64,000 nt of DNA from Anaplasmataceae bacterium AB001_6 (GCA_020002265.1 CP048228.1:868001-932000), one strand, 5' to 3'; numbered from the stretch's first letter, positions 1 to 9,775 are shown. Numbers and translations: made by a program. The notes: a model not told the origin generated them from the letters alone.

Positions 1-2447
1 GTGAATGTTATTTATTAGCATGGACAACCACGCCCTGGACTTTACCTTCCAATTTAATGTTAGCAATCGGTAAAGATATTAAATATGCAGCTAAAATAGA
101 AGATAATAAAGCTTTTATTTCTTCTGCGAATTATATAAAAGATGATACCAAAATAGTTGAAATAGATTATCAAGAATTGATCAATTTAGAGTATGAACCT
201 CTTTTTACATACTTCAAAGATAATACTAATTCGTTCAGAGTAACAGAAGCAGACTTTGTCACTGAAAGTGATGGTACAGGAATAGTGCATATTGCTCCTG
301 GATTTGGTGAAGATGATTTTGAATTATGTAAGAAAAAAAACGTAAATGCAGTGTGTCCTATAGACGAAGGAGGAATTTTCACAAAAGAAGTCTCAGATTT
401 TAAGGGAAGACAAGTATTTGAATGTGAAGAAGATATCATTGCATATTTAAAACAGAGAGGTAATTTAATTAAGATAGAAAGTTATGTTCATAATTATCCT
501 CATTGTTGGCGTACTGATACTCCCCTAATATACAGGACTATCTCATCATGGTATCTAAAAGTAGAGAATATAAAAGATCAGATGGTGCAATTAAACCAAG
601 AGATCAATTGGATACCAGGTCATATTAAAGATGGAATGTTTGGGAAATGGTTGGAAAATGCTAGAGACTGGGCAATATCACGTAACAGATTTTGGGGAAC
701 ACCCATTCCCATATGGAAATCTGACAATGATAAATATCCAAGAATTGATGTATATGGCTCAATTGCTGAACTGGAAAAAGACTTTAATATAAAAGTTGAT
801 GATTTACACAAGCATGTCATAGATAAATTGACAAGACCCAACCCTGATGATCCGTCAGGGGAAAGTAAAATGGTAAGAATTCCAGAAGTTTTCGATTGCT
901 GGTTTGAATCTGGATCTATGCCCTATGCACAGAATCATTATCCTTTTGAGAATAAAGAATGGTTTGAAAAAAATTTCCCAGCGGATTTCATTACTGAATA
1001 CATATCGCAAACAAGAGGATGGTTTTACACTCTTTTAGTGTTATCAGTGGCCTTATTTAATAAAATACCTTTCAAGAATTGTATCTGTCATGGAGTAGTA
1101 CTGGATGCGCAAGGTCAAAAATTATCTAAGAGATTAAATAATTATCCAGACCCAATAGAAATGTTTAATAAGTATGGTTCTGACCCACTTAGATTTTTAA
1201 TGTTATCTTCGCCTGTTTCAAATAGCGGAAATTTATTAATAGATAAAGATGGCAAAATGATTCAAGATGTCTCTAGGTTGATTATTAAACCTTTATGGAA
1301 TGCGTATCATTTCTTTTCGATGTATGCAAATTCTGATGAAATAACAAATGTACAAGTAATAGATAATTCGATGAATGAGATGGATAACTATATCCTCTGC
1401 AAAGCAAAGATATTTATCAAAAAAGTAAATCAGAATTTGAATGATTATCATACGGTAGATGCATGTCACGCAATAGACATCTTTTTAGATGTTTTAAATA
1501 ATTGGTATATTAGAAGGAATCGCTCTAGATTCTGGAAAAAAGAACATGATCAAGATAAAAAAGATGCATATAATACTCTATATACTGTAATAACAGTACT
1601 TTGTAAGACTATAGCGCCTCTTTTACCTGTGGTATCAGAAAAAATATGGTTAGGCCTTGGTAATAGAGATTCTGTTCATTTAGAAAGATCAGTTGAAAAT
1701 ATTGATTTAACAGAAGAACAATGTTCAACAATTGCAAAAATTGACTTAGTAAAAGACATATGTCAATTTGGTTTATCTTTAAGGAATAAACATAAAATAA
1801 GAATAAGGCATCCTCTACAAAGGATGAGTATTTTCTACGAAGATCATGAAGATATAACAAAATATAAGGATATCATCGAGCAAGAATTGAATGTAAAATC
1901 TGTAGATTTCGCGGAAGATTATTCATCTATTGCTACTAGAGTAATCAAGTTAAATTTTCCTGTTTTGGGTAAAAAATTTCCAGAAAAAGTGAAAGTGCTA
2001 CAAAAAGAATTAAAAGCTGGAAATTATGAAATAGTAGATGATCATCTAAAAATAGCGAATACTCTATTGTCTGCTGACACGTTTGAAAAGAAAATCAAGG
2101 TAAACCACGAGAACGCAATTAGTATAGATAAAACAAATATTGTTCTCTATCTTGATACTGAAATTACTCCACAATTGGAGTTAGAAGGAAAAGCAAGAGA
2201 TTTTATAAGATTTATACAACAAGCTAGAAAGGAAGCAAATCTGGAAATTACCCAAAAAATAACTATACAGATAAATAATGCTGATCAGAAACTGTTGCAA
2301 TCAATTAAAAATTGGGAACAAGAAATTCTAGAACAAACTTTGGCTGGTAATATTGAAATTAATAACCTCAAACCATCAGGGAGAATTGTCTTCGCAAGCA
2401 AAATGGAAAATTCTGATATCAATTTACTAATTAATTGTTTATTTTAG
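1..2447 (+). CDS. ileS: Isoleucyl-tRNA synthetase, C-terminal part (5' end outside window)
   Basis: Charges tRNA-Ile with isoleucine in the cytoplasm. The frame is open from the first bases, and the codons before the first ATG at 57 already encode the editing-domain motif WTTTPWTLPSN, so the gene starts upstream of the window and the HIGH motif is not visible. Other signs are HIAPGFGEDD (editing domain), CWFESGSMPYAQ and GWFYTLL, followed by the KMSKS-loop equivalent KLSKR near base 1120 and a long anticodon-binding tail. KLSKRLNNYPDP resembles the eukaryote-like IleRS class known from Rickettsiales (family knowledge). About 814 residues are present and the stop is at 2445-2447. No downstream partner is evident; the next gene starts 90 bases later with its own ribosome binding site. 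Confidence 0.97.
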   Translation, partial: ECYLLAWTTTPWTLPSNLMLAIGKDIKYAAKIEDNKAFISSANYIKDDTKIVEIDYQELINLEYEPLFTYFKDNTNSFRVTEADFVTESDGTGIVHIAPGFGEDDFELCKKKNVNAVCPIDEGGIFTKEVSDFKGRQVFECEEDIIAYLKQRGNLIKIESYVHNYPHCWRTDTPLIYRTISSWYLKVENIKDQMVQLNQEINWIPGHIKDGMFGKWLENARDWAISRNRFWGTPIPIWKSDNDKYPRIDVYGSIAELEKDFNIKVDDLHKHVIDKLTRPNPDDPSGESKMVRIPEVFDCWFESGSMPYAQNHYPFENKEWFEKNFPADFITEYISQTRGWFYTLLVLSVALFNKIPFKNCICHGVVLDAQGQKLSKRLNNYPDPIEMFNKYGSDPLRFLMLSSPVSNSGNLLIDKDGKMIQDVSRLIIKPLWNAYHFFSMYANSDEITNVQVIDNSMNEMDNYILCKAKIFIKKVNQNLNDYHTVDACHAIDIFLDVLNNWYIRRNRSRFWKKEHDQDKKDAYNTLYTVITVLCKTIAPLLPVVSEKIWLGLGNRDSVHLERSVENIDLTEEQCSTIAKIDLVKDICQFGLSLRNKHKIRIRHPLQRMSIFYEDHEDITKYKDIIEQELNVKSVDFAEDYSSIATRVIKLNFPVLGKKFPEKVKVLQKELKAGNYEIVDDHLKIANTLLSADTFEKKIKVNHENAISIDKTNIVLYLDTEITPQLELEGKARDFIRFIQQARKEANLEITQKITIQINNADQKLLQSIKNWEQEILEQTLAGNIEINNLKPSGRIVFASKMENSDINLLINCLF

Positions 2448-2459
2448 GACAAAAATTTT

Positions 2460-2490
2460 TTGATAATGCGTGACTAATGATTGTTATAAT
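2460..2490 (+). promoter_or_regulatory. Possible sigma-70 promoter upstream of the hypothetical gene at 2538
   Basis: TTGATA at 2460-2465 and a perfect TATAAT at 2485-2490 are separated by 19 bases, which is slightly long. The site lies just after the ileS stop and about 48 bases before the next start codon. In such AT-rich DNA chance matches are common, so confidence is low. Confidence 0.35.
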
Positions 2491-2537
2491 ATATAATTTC
2501 CTTTTATAAATTAATAAATATATTTATAGAGGCGAAT

Positions 2538-3488
2538 ATGACAGAAAACGAAAATCATTTAAAAGACCATTCTTCTGCAGGGAAAAAAGAAAAACTTAAA
2601 ACATCTTACTCTAAAATATTTCCATATCACTCATGGCAACATTTTTTCGCTACCATGGCATATAAGGCGCTTTTCCTCAAAGTGTCACAAGAAATAATGC
2701 GACAAGTACGAATACCTTATCCTGATGCATTATTAACACATTATGTTTTGTATCACACTCTGAATACTACTCCTTCTGCTGTTGTTAGATTAATAGATCA
2801 ACGATATATCGCCCCAGAGAAGCGTCAAAGTGTGCCAAATATAATTGAAGAAACGTTAAAAGAAAGTGCAAACACTGCTGCTGCATCAGCGAGTATTTAT
2901 TTAACAGTCGGTTCTGTTCTAACTTCTCTTATGCCTTCTGAGAACGCATCGTTTCTGAATATTTATCGCATGTTGTATGTTGCAGTATTCTCCATAATGC
3001 TTCAAGGAGTTACAAATATTGTAGATTTAATATTTTCTATTTTTTCGTCTAATACGCAAGAAAAAGCTAAAGATGATAACAATGTTTTTGCTAATTTTGA
3101 AGCAACAGCAACAAAACGTAATGAAGAGGAGAGTCAGCAACAAACATTCATAAAATATAATGACAATGAAGCGATACAGCAGCAGCCTTCTTCTATATGT
3201 CTCCAGAATAGTGAATACAGCAGCAGAGATGCTGAAATTCCTCCAATTGAATTAGATAATATGGACGGTGCAGAAAGAATGCTACATAATGCAAGTCTTG
3301 ATGTTGTACGCTGCGGTAAACGATGTCGTTTACAATCCCCCATGCCTGCTATGGAAAACACTACAGCAGCAGCAATCGACACACAATACACTAGAACAAA
3401 TGTAGCTGAAAGGATAGGATCAATCCAAAAGGAATGTGACGCATTAACTACAAAGATAAAAGCAGACGCAGCAGGATTCACAAGGTAA
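2538..3488 (+). CDS. Hypothetical protein with two hydrophobic segments
   Basis: I do not recognise this 316-residue protein. It opens with a charged, lysine-rich N-terminus. A soluble stretch to about residue 110 precedes two hydrophobic segments at roughly 113-133 and 142-168. The remaining half is polar, rich in Gln, Glu, Ser and Ala, and probably disordered. A purine-rich GAGGCG sits seven bases before the ATG, and a TATAAT box lies at 2485-2490, so it is likely transcribed alone. A two-helix hairpin plus a disordered tail recalls inclusion-membrane or effector proteins of intracellular bacteria, but this is only inference. A 130-codon antisense frame over its 3' half has no ribosome binding site and was rejected. 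Confidence 0.72.
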   Translation: MTENENHLKDHSSAGKKEKLKTSYSKIFPYHSWQHFFATMAYKALFLKVSQEIMRQVRIPYPDALLTHYVLYHTLNTTPSAVVRLIDQRYIAPEKRQSVPNIIEETLKESANTAAASASIYLTVGSVLTSLMPSENASFLNIYRMLYVAVFSIMLQGVTNIVDLIFSIFSSNTQEKAKDDNNVFANFEATATKRNEEESQQQTFIKYNDNEAIQQQPSSICLQNSEYSSRDAEIPPIELDNMDGAERMLHNASLDVVRCGKRCRLQSPMPAMENTTAAAIDTQYTRTNVAERIGSIQKECDALTTKIKADAAGFTR

Positions 3489-3618
3489 TACAATGCTGCT
3501 TGTAAATGTAAATAAATGCTATGCAAATTATATTCTAGGATATTAGTATCTTCCCTATAAGGTTAGTTACACTGAAAAATAGTCTTATAAAATAAGTATG
3601 TGTATTTTAAGTTAGGTG

Positions 3619-3647
3619 TTAAATAATGACCAAATTAATGTTATAAT
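3619..3647 (+). promoter_or_regulatory. Possible promoter of mscS-like gene
   Basis: TATAAT at 3642-3647 is preceded 17 bases upstream by a weak -35 match (TTAAAT at 3619-3624). It lies 33 bases before the GTG start at 3681, in a 190-base gap that holds no gene. Confidence 0.35.
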
Positions 3648-3680
3648 CGGCCATTTTGCGATAGTAAATTTAGATCTTCA

Positions 3681-4727
3681 GTGATTAATAATATTTTTAA
3701 TACCTTTCAAGGATTGATTATCTCGTTTTGTATTATCACTCCTTTGACCATGTTTATTGCATTTATAGTACTCAACAGGATTGTAAAACATAAAAGCAAA
3801 AAAACCCATCCAATATCATATGAAGCAGTAAATAAGCTAAAATTACCTATCTTAGCAACTTTAGCAATATGGATTCCTTTAAAATCAATAGAGATGTTGT
3901 ATCAGCATGATGATGATACACTGCTGATGACAATACGGGAAATTGCTTTCATAACACTATTTGCAGCATATACTACCGCACTAATAACAATTGCAGCTAA
4001 CAACTTAAAAGACAAAATAAAAAACAGATATTCTGTAGATCTAATATTAATAAATAAAATACTCTGCACTGCAATTTATGTCGTATCGCTATTAATGATA
4101 GTACACGCACTTAATATAAATATCGCAAGTATTCTAACTTTCGGAGGAATAGGAGGTATAGCAATTGGTTTCGCAGCCAAGGATTTAATAGCAAATCTCT
4201 TTGGATTCTTGGTGATAGTGTATGATCAACCATTTAAAATAGGAGATAAGATATCCATCAATGATATGAATATAATAGGAAAAGTTTCCAATATAGGATT
4301 ACGTATGACTCAGATAATCAATACTGATAAAATACCTATTTATGTCCCTAATTCCGTTTTTACCACGAGCGTAATTAACAACCAATCCAGAATGCTGGGT
4401 AATAAAATAAGTAAAAAATTCAGCTTATATTTTGATAAAGATAAAGATATAAAATCAACTATCAATCAAATCAAAACCAAAATTTTTTCACATCAAAAAG
4501 TTAAAAAAGATTTGCCTCATTATCTTAATGTAATAAACATATCTAACTGTACAACTGAATTGGTACTAAATTGTTATATATCTGACATAGGTTATTATGA
4601 AAAGTTAGAATTCATGGAGGAGGTTTTGATATTTATTAGAGAAATAGTCAAAGATATGGATGTTAAAATAATTGATTCTCCGATACAAATTTACAAGAAC
4701 GTAATAGATATTAAAGACATTATTTGA
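3681..4727 (+). CDS. MscS-family mechanosensitive channel
   Basis: Small-conductance mechanosensitive channel of the inner membrane that releases solutes on osmotic downshock. The 348-residue product has hydrophobic segments near 10-32, 53-75, 84-106 and 126-146. A glycine/alanine-rich pore helix (FGGIGGIAIGFAAKDLIAN, about 153-171) follows and runs into the beta domain (VYDQPFKIGDKI), which is the diagnostic MscS signature. The start is a GTG at 3681 because no in-frame ATG fits before the first membrane segment. Its last 8 bases overlap the 3' end of flgI, which runs the other way. Gene identity is secure at family level; which MscS paralogue it is cannot be told. Confidence 0.93.
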   Translation: MINNIFNTFQGLIISFCIITPLTMFIAFIVLNRIVKHKSKKTHPISYEAVNKLKLPILATLAIWIPLKSIEMLYQHDDDTLLMTIREIAFITLFAAYTTALITIAANNLKDKIKNRYSVDLILINKILCTAIYVVSLLMIVHALNINIASILTFGGIGGIAIGFAAKDLIANLFGFLVIVYDQPFKIGDKISINDMNIIGKVSNIGLRMTQIINTDKIPIYVPNSVFTTSVINNQSRMLGNKISKKFSLYFDKDKDIKSTINQIKTKIFSHQKVKKDLPHYLNVINISNCTTELVLNCYISDIGYYEKLEFMEEVLIFIREIVKDMDVKIIDSPIQIYKNVIDIKDII

Positions 4728-5796
4728 CAATTATTTCACCCTGTAAGGCTCCTGACAAACTAAGTGTATTTAATATGCTGATTATATCATTGATTGGTAA
4801 TGCTAATTTATTTAATCCTTCAATTAAACTATATAAAGATTCATTAGCATTAAAAATTTTGATATCTTTCCCTATAGTAACGTTAGTATTTGCATGTGAT
4901 ATTGCAACTTCTGTCAAACGCACCCTGTTGCCAATTACAAAAGTGCCTGTTTGAGAATCTATTACAATCTTGGCATTACCACCTACTTCAACCTTTAGAT
5001 TACCTATTTTGTTCAAAAAAGCTACAATATTCCCTTTGTACTCATCTGGGAGATTTACAACAATTGTTGCTTTATCTTGAGCATGAGCAATATCATAGTC
5101 AAAAGATTCATTGATTATATTTTCCACATTAACAGCAGTATCAAATTCTGGATTACGTAAAGAAAGCCTTACATCTTCCATATCATCGTATGAAAATCCC
5201 ACTTCATTTTCTACAATTGCGCCATTTGGAATAAATGCTACAGTTTTGGTTCCAATATTTTTATTGCGAGAACCAGGCACAGAATTAACGTTACGCAAAG
5301 ATAATTGCCCTTGTGCAACAGAATAAACTCTCCCATCTATCCCAAGTAAAGGAGTAGCTAATAAGACACCACCTTCTAGACTATTTGCATCACCTATTGT
5401 ACTAACTTGAGCGTCAATTGGACTTCCTTGAGTAGCAAATGCTGGCAAAACAGCAGTAACCGTAACAGCTGCAACATTTCTAGTTCTTAAATTAGCTCCT
5501 CTAGCATTTATCCCCATTTTACCGAGAAAACTTTCCAAGCTCTGTTGTGTAAAGAAAGAATTACGTAGATTATCTCCTGTAGAATTTAACCCTACTACAA
5601 GACCAAATCCAACCAGCACATTATCTCTTACTCCTTCATAATTTACTATGTCTTTTATGAAATACTCATCCGAATCCAACAGTATGTCATCAGATACATC
5701 TTGCTGCATTTCATAAGGTATATTAAAACCCTTAACTTGTGCATTTACACCGCTGATAAAAAATACGAAAGAAAAAAAACAAAAAATGTATTTCAT
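4720..5796 (-). CDS. flgI: Flagellar P-ring protein FlgI
   Basis: Forms the periplasmic ring that bushes the flagellar rod in peptidoglycan. The 358-residue product begins with a signal peptide ending near GVNAQ (residue 20) and carries typical FlgI motifs: VRDNVLVGFGLVVGLNSTGD, FTQQSLESFLGKMGI, RNVAAVTVTAVLPAFA and DAQVSTIGDANSLEGG. Its C-terminus GALQGEIIVK is also typical. Length is close to the usual 350-370. No other flagellar gene adjoins it; flgH lies about 20 kb away, so the flagellar regulon is dispersed. The gene is convergent with mscS, overlapping it by 8 bases. Confidence 0.97.
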   Translation of the reverse strand: MKYIFCFFSFVFFISGVNAQVKGFNIPYEMQQDVSDDILLDSDEYFIKDIVNYEGVRDNVLVGFGLVVGLNSTGDNLRNSFFTQQSLESFLGKMGINARGANLRTRNVAAVTVTAVLPAFATQGSPIDAQVSTIGDANSLEGGVLLATPLLGIDGRVYSVAQGQLSLRNVNSVPGSRNKNIGTKTVAFIPNGAIVENEVGFSYDDMEDVRLSLRNPEFDTAVNVENIINESFDYDIAHAQDKATIVVNLPDEYKGNIVAFLNKIGNLKVEVGGNAKIVIDSQTGTFVIGNRVRLTEVAISHANTNVTIGKDIKIFNANESLYSLIEGLNKLALPINDIISILNTLSLSGALQGEIIVK

Positions 5797-5931
5797 AGAA
5801 AAAAAGACAAGTACAACCGGTCTTTATACACATAATGTCGTAAATAAATTATCAAAAGAAATTGCAATAAAAAGTTTTCTACCCATTATAGATAGAAAAG
5901 AGAAATATAGTTAACTAAATTCCAATTAATA

Positions 5932-7599
5932 TCAATTTGATAAAGCAGATATTACATCATCTATGTTCTTCTCATTATTTTCTTCATTATTCTTTATATT
6001 AAGAGATTCGGCATACTTTATAGCTTCCGTAGAATTGAAGGATTCCAGACAAATATATATTTCTCGTGAATCCCCTCGACTAGCTTCGGGCTTAATATGG
6101 ACAACTTTCTCACAAATATCTCTAAGCCCTAATACAAATTCTCTACTTAAACTACCCTGCAACATCTTAAAAATTAGAGTGCCATTTTCTTTCAAAAATT
6201 CACAAGAAAAATTCAAAGCTGCATAGCATAGATTAATAGATCTAATATGATCAACAGAAGTATTACCACAAGAATTAGGACCCATATCAGATAAAATAAT
6301 ATCAAATTTTTCAACGGGTAATTGAGGATGCAGATCTTTTAAATTATTCTCCAAATCAAATTGAATAAACTGCACACCTTCTATCGGATCCATATTGATT
6401 TTATCTATTGCTACCACATTTTGAATTTTTTTAGAATAACGTGTGATAACTTGAGCCCAACTTCCTGGAGCAGAACCCAAATCAACAACATTTGTAGCGT
6501 TATCAAACATGTTTATCTTTTCTGATATTTCAAGTAATTTATAAGCCGCACGTGATCTATAATCTTCTTTTTTAGAAGATTTCACATATGGATCATTAAT
6601 ATGCCTACTAATCCATTTAGTAGAAGAATCTGTACGCTTTTTCTTGTTATCCAAAGAAGAAATTTTCAAACGATCTTGGAATAAATCTTTGCTATATTTT
6701 CTTTTCTCATCACAATTCTCTTTACGATCATCCTTAATAATCAAAGACTTCTTTTCAGCGTCCAATCTAGATCTAACATCTTCAGCAAAAAATCCATCTT
6801 TACTCCTAGATGTACGGGAATTGTATCTTTTCGTTGCGAATCTATCGTTTGATTTAAATGGTGGTCTATCAGAACCAAATTTTGAAAAAGGACGACGTGG
6901 ACGATCTCCTTCTTTTGAATATTTATCATCAGAATAGCCGCCCTCTGATCTGTCTTTGTCACCAAATCTTTTTCTTGTTGCAAATCTATCGTTTGATTTA
7001 AATGGTGGTCTATCAGAACCAAATTTTGAAAAAGGACGACGTGGACGATCTCCTTCTTTTGAATATTTATCATCAGAATAGCCGCCCTCTGATCTGTCTT
7101 TATCACCAAATCTTTTTCTTGTTGCAAATCTATCGTTTGATTTAAATGGTGGTCTATCAGAACCAAATTTTGAAAAAGGACGACGTGGACGATCTCCTTC
7201 TTTTGAATATTTATCATCAGAATAGCCGCCCTCTGATCTGTCTTTATCACCAAATCTTTTTCTTGTTGCAAATCTATCGTTTGATTTAAATGGTGGTCTA
7301 CCAGAACCGGATTTTGAAAAAGGACGACGTGGACGATCTCCTTCTTTTGAATATTTATCATCAGAATAGCCGCCCTCTGATCTGTCTTTATCACCAAATC
7401 TTTTTCTTGTTGCAAATCTATCGTTTGATTTAAATGGTGGTCTACCAGAACCGGATTTTGAAAAAGGACGACGTGGACGATCTCCTTCTTTTGAATATTT
7501 ATTATCAGAATAACCGCCTTTTGATCTGTTTTTTTCACCAGTGCTATCACACAAATTCTCACTATCTTTGCCTGAATAAGGCTCACTTTTCCTTTGCAT
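5932..7599 (-). CDS. rlmE: RlmE/FtsJ-type 23S rRNA 2'-O-methyltransferase with repeat-rich N-terminal extension
   Basis: The C-terminal part, from about residue 330, is an FtsJ/RlmE domain that methylates the 2'-OH of U2552 of 23S rRNA using SAM. The SAM motif VVDLGSAPGSW and all four K-D-K-E catalytic motifs are visible: SRAAYKLLEI, LSDMGPNSCG, FKMLQGS and SREIYIC. What is odd is the first ~325 residues. Usual RlmE is about 210 residues, while here five tandem 48-residue units rich in Arg, Lys, Ser, Asp and Gly precede the enzyme, likely a disordered RNA-binding tail. I chose the ATG at 7599; a GTG at 7614 is an alternative. Neither has a clear Shine-Dalgarno sequence. Function of the core is sure; the role of the extension is unknown. 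Confidence 0.93.
   Translation of the reverse strand: MQRKSEPYSGKDSENLCDSTGEKNRSKGGYSDNKYSKEGDRPRRPFSKSGSGRPPFKSNDRFATRKRFGDKDRSEGGYSDDKYSKEGDRPRRPFSKSGSGRPPFKSNDRFATRKRFGDKDRSEGGYSDDKYSKEGDRPRRPFSKFGSDRPPFKSNDRFATRKRFGDKDRSEGGYSDDKYSKEGDRPRRPFSKFGSDRPPFKSNDRFATRKRFGDKDRSEGGYSDDKYSKEGDRPRRPFSKFGSDRPPFKSNDRFATKRYNSRTSRSKDGFFAEDVRSRLDAEKKSLIIKDDRKENCDEKRKYSKDLFQDRLKISSLDNKKKRTDSSTKWISRHINDPYVKSSKKEDYRSRAAYKLLEISEKINMFDNATNVVDLGSAPGSWAQVITRYSKKIQNVVAIDKINMDPIEGVQFIQFDLENNLKDLHPQLPVEKFDIILSDMGPNSCGNTSVDHIRSINLCYAALNFSCEFLKENGTLIFKMLQGSLSREFVLGLRDICEKVVHIKPEASRGDSREIYICLESFNSTEAIKYAESLNIKNNEENNEKNIDDVISALSN
6832..7527 (-). repeat. Five tandem 144-bp in-frame repeats in rlmE
   Basis: A 144-bp unit recurs exactly in register; for example the same motif starts at 6937, 7081, 7225 and 7369, with a degenerate copy near 7513. 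Each unit encodes 48 residues including SKEGDRPRRPFSK and RPPFKSNDRFATRKRFGD. Two sub-types alternate (SGSGRPP versus FGSDRPP). The near-identity, including silent positions, implies recent expansion. The last unit is truncated to about 40 residues. Confidence 0.95.
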
Positions 7600-7834
7600 A
7601 CTAGAAATAACCACAATTTAATAATGAAAAAACAATAAAAGCTAAATTCTCAAATAATCTACAACTAAAAGCAATAGAAGAAATCAAGGGGAAGAATCCC
7701 AGGGTAAGAAATTTATATCATTGATGTATTGTATCACAGTATCGAGTAAATGCACAGCATAATAATTGATTATCAATGATTAAGGGTTTAACATATCCAT
7801 TGAATACTCATTTTATTGTAATAAGATATCATTG

Positions 7835-8443
7835 ATGTTCTTTCGATTCGCAAATAAACAATTCTTTGCAGTACTACTATTCTTATTCTTAATCCTATTT
7901 ATAAGAAATATTACTACCATAGAAGCACAAAATATAGACCAAAAAGTTGAAAAATTTCTCTTAAATTTTACAGATAAAATAGTAGATATAGGTAATTCTA
8001 ACGAAGCCCTTGAAGTCCAAGAAGAAAAATTAAGGATATTACTTAGAGAAAGCATAGATATGAATCGTATTATTAAAATGGTTTTGGGAAAATACTATGA
8101 TGAGCTTTCTGATACACAAAAAAAAGAATGTAAAGATGAATTCAGTGATAAAATGCTTGAGATATATATTAATGGCCTTTCAAATTTCAAGGGAATAAAA
8201 GAAATAACATATATACAGAAATATGGAAAAAATTCAATATTTGCAGATACGATAAATAAATTTGCGTTAACACAGTTAATTCCCATAAGATATATGATGA
8301 CATTTGATAAAGATGGGGATTCTATAAAAATTTTTGATTTGATAATTGAAGATAAAGTTAGTTTTGTGTCATCTGTTAAGGACGTTGTACAACAAAAGAT
8401 TGAACAACTTGGTCTAGAAGAAGTATTACCAGAGTTAATTTAA
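7835..8443 (+). CDS. mlaC: MlaC/Ttg2D-family periplasmic lipid-binding protein
   Basis: Likely the periplasmic shuttle of the Mla pathway, which carries phospholipids between outer and inner membranes. The 202-residue product has an N-terminal signal/anchor segment (residues 7-27) and a helical body containing LLRESIDMNRIIKMVLGKYY and a C-terminal stretch with FDLIIEDKVSF, both like the MlaC family pattern (Tol_Tol_Ttg2). The start is ATG at 7835, directly preceded by an alternative TTG at 7832; there is no obvious ribosome binding site. The other mla genes are not in this window. folC follows 7 bases after the stop, so the two are probably co-transcribed. Confidence 0.82.
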   Translation: MFFRFANKQFFAVLLFLFLILFIRNITTIEAQNIDQKVEKFLLNFTDKIVDIGNSNEALEVQEEKLRILLRESIDMNRIIKMVLGKYYDELSDTQKKECKDEFSDKMLEIYINGLSNFKGIKEITYIQKYGKNSIFADTINKFALTQLIPIRYMMTFDKDGDSIKIFDLIIEDKVSFVSSVKDVVQQKIEQLGLEEVLPELI

Positions 8444-8450
8444 AAATTCT

Positions 8451-9749
8451 ATGCCAATTAAAATGCCACATTGGCCAAATGTGTTAGACAAACGATATAT
8501 ATCCCCTGGATTATCCAGAACAGAAATAATTCTTAAGAAACTTGATAATCCTCATTTAAAAATAAAAAATATCATTCATGTTGCTGGAACAAATGGAAAA
8601 GGTTCGACAACAGCATTTATAAGAGAAATGTTGGAACAATCTGATTATAGCGTGAATTGCTTTAACACACCTGCATTAATATCTTTTAATGAGGAAATTA
8701 TACTTTCTGGTACACCAATAAGTGACAAAAAACTCTTTAACGTGCTTGAAAGATGCAGAGTAACAAATTGTGAAGTAACATTTTATGAAGGGATAGCAGC
8801 AGCAGCAATGCTAGCATTTTCTGAGAATCCAACTGATTTCACAATTCTTGAAACAGGCTTAGGAGGCCGTTTGGATTCAACAAATGTAGTTAATCCTATA
8901 ATATCTATTATAACTAAAGTATCTTTTGATCATTGTGAATTTTTGGGATCTACAATAGAAAGTATAGCTTCTGAAAAAGCAGGAATAATCAAAGAAAAGG
9001 TTCCTATTATCATAGCTAAACAAGAATATAAAAAAGCACTAGATGTAATAAAAAATATAGCTTATAAAAAGCACTCTCCTGTTTATTGTTCAGGAGAAGA
9101 TCAAAAAATACAGATAATAGATAATCAAAGTTTTAATTATACTTTAGCAGATAAAACAATAAATTTACCACGCCCTAATATTCTTGGCGATCACCAAATA
9201 GATAATGCAAGCAATGCTATTACGGCTTTATATCTCTTAAAAAAAATGAATTTTAACAAAATAACAGATAATGCAATAACATGCGGAATAGAAAAAGCAT
9301 ATTGGCCAGGTAGGCTAGAAAAGATAGAAAATAATAGAATTCTCAAATATTTTGAAAATAAGAATATTGAAATATTTTTTGATGGAGCTCATAATCCAGA
9401 TGGGGCTTACGCAATAAAAAATTGGCTTAAAGAAAGAAAAGCTATTTTAATTGTAGGCTTTACACTAGGGAAAGATTTTATTCAATTTTTAAAAATATTA
9501 AAGGCTCAAATATCAAAATTGTGTGCAGTTTCTGTTCTATCGGAACCAAAATCTATAAAAGCACAAGAGATAATACAAAGAGCAAGAAAAGAATTAAATA
9601 TAGTTCCAAGTACTGCATATCAAAATATAAGAGAAGCAATACAAGACCTTGCTACGAAATCTTCTAAAACAGAAAAGATGACCATCATAATTTGTGGATC
9701 ATTATTTTTATATAGAGATTTATACGAATTACAGAATAATCTAATTTAA
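8451..9749 (+). CDS. folC: Bifunctional folylpolyglutamate/dihydrofolate synthase
   Basis: ATP-dependent Mur-ligase-family enzyme that adds glutamate to folates and/or to dihydropteroate. The 432-residue protein has the ligase P-loop HVAGTNGKGSTTAFI (about residues 42-56), the ETGLGGRLDSTN motif, FDHCEFLG with its metal and base residues, and the C-terminal-domain motif FFDGAHNPDGA. Length is normal for FolC. The ATG lies 7 bases after mlaC, indicating coupling. It is convergent with the large AsmA-like gene that ends 26 bases downstream. Confidence 0.96.
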   Translation: MPIKMPHWPNVLDKRYISPGLSRTEIILKKLDNPHLKIKNIIHVAGTNGKGSTTAFIREMLEQSDYSVNCFNTPALISFNEEIILSGTPISDKKLFNVLERCRVTNCEVTFYEGIAAAAMLAFSENPTDFTILETGLGGRLDSTNVVNPIISIITKVSFDHCEFLGSTIESIASEKAGIIKEKVPIIIAKQEYKKALDVIKNIAYKKHSPVYCSGEDQKIQIIDNQSFNYTLADKTINLPRPNILGDHQIDNASNAITALYLLKKMNFNKITDNAITCGIEKAYWPGRLEKIENNRILKYFENKNIEIFFDGAHNPDGAYAIKNWLKERKAILIVGFTLGKDFIQFLKILKAQISKLCAVSVLSEPKSIKAQEIIQRARKELNIVPSTAYQNIREAIQDLATKSSKTEKMTIIICGSLFLYRDLYELQNNLI

Positions 9750-9775
9750 CTCAAAAGCATTTTCTAAATCAAAGG

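Noticed and set aside
3134-3526. 130-codon minus-strand frame opposite the hypothetical gene at 2538
   Set aside because: No ribosome binding site, and it mirrors the low-complexity 3' half of a plus-strand gene with a good start; a shadow frame.
6741-7616. 291-codon second minus-strand frame across the rlmE repeats
   Set aside because: It exists only because the 144-bp repeat is a multiple of three and stays open in another frame; the rlmE frame carries the enzyme domain.
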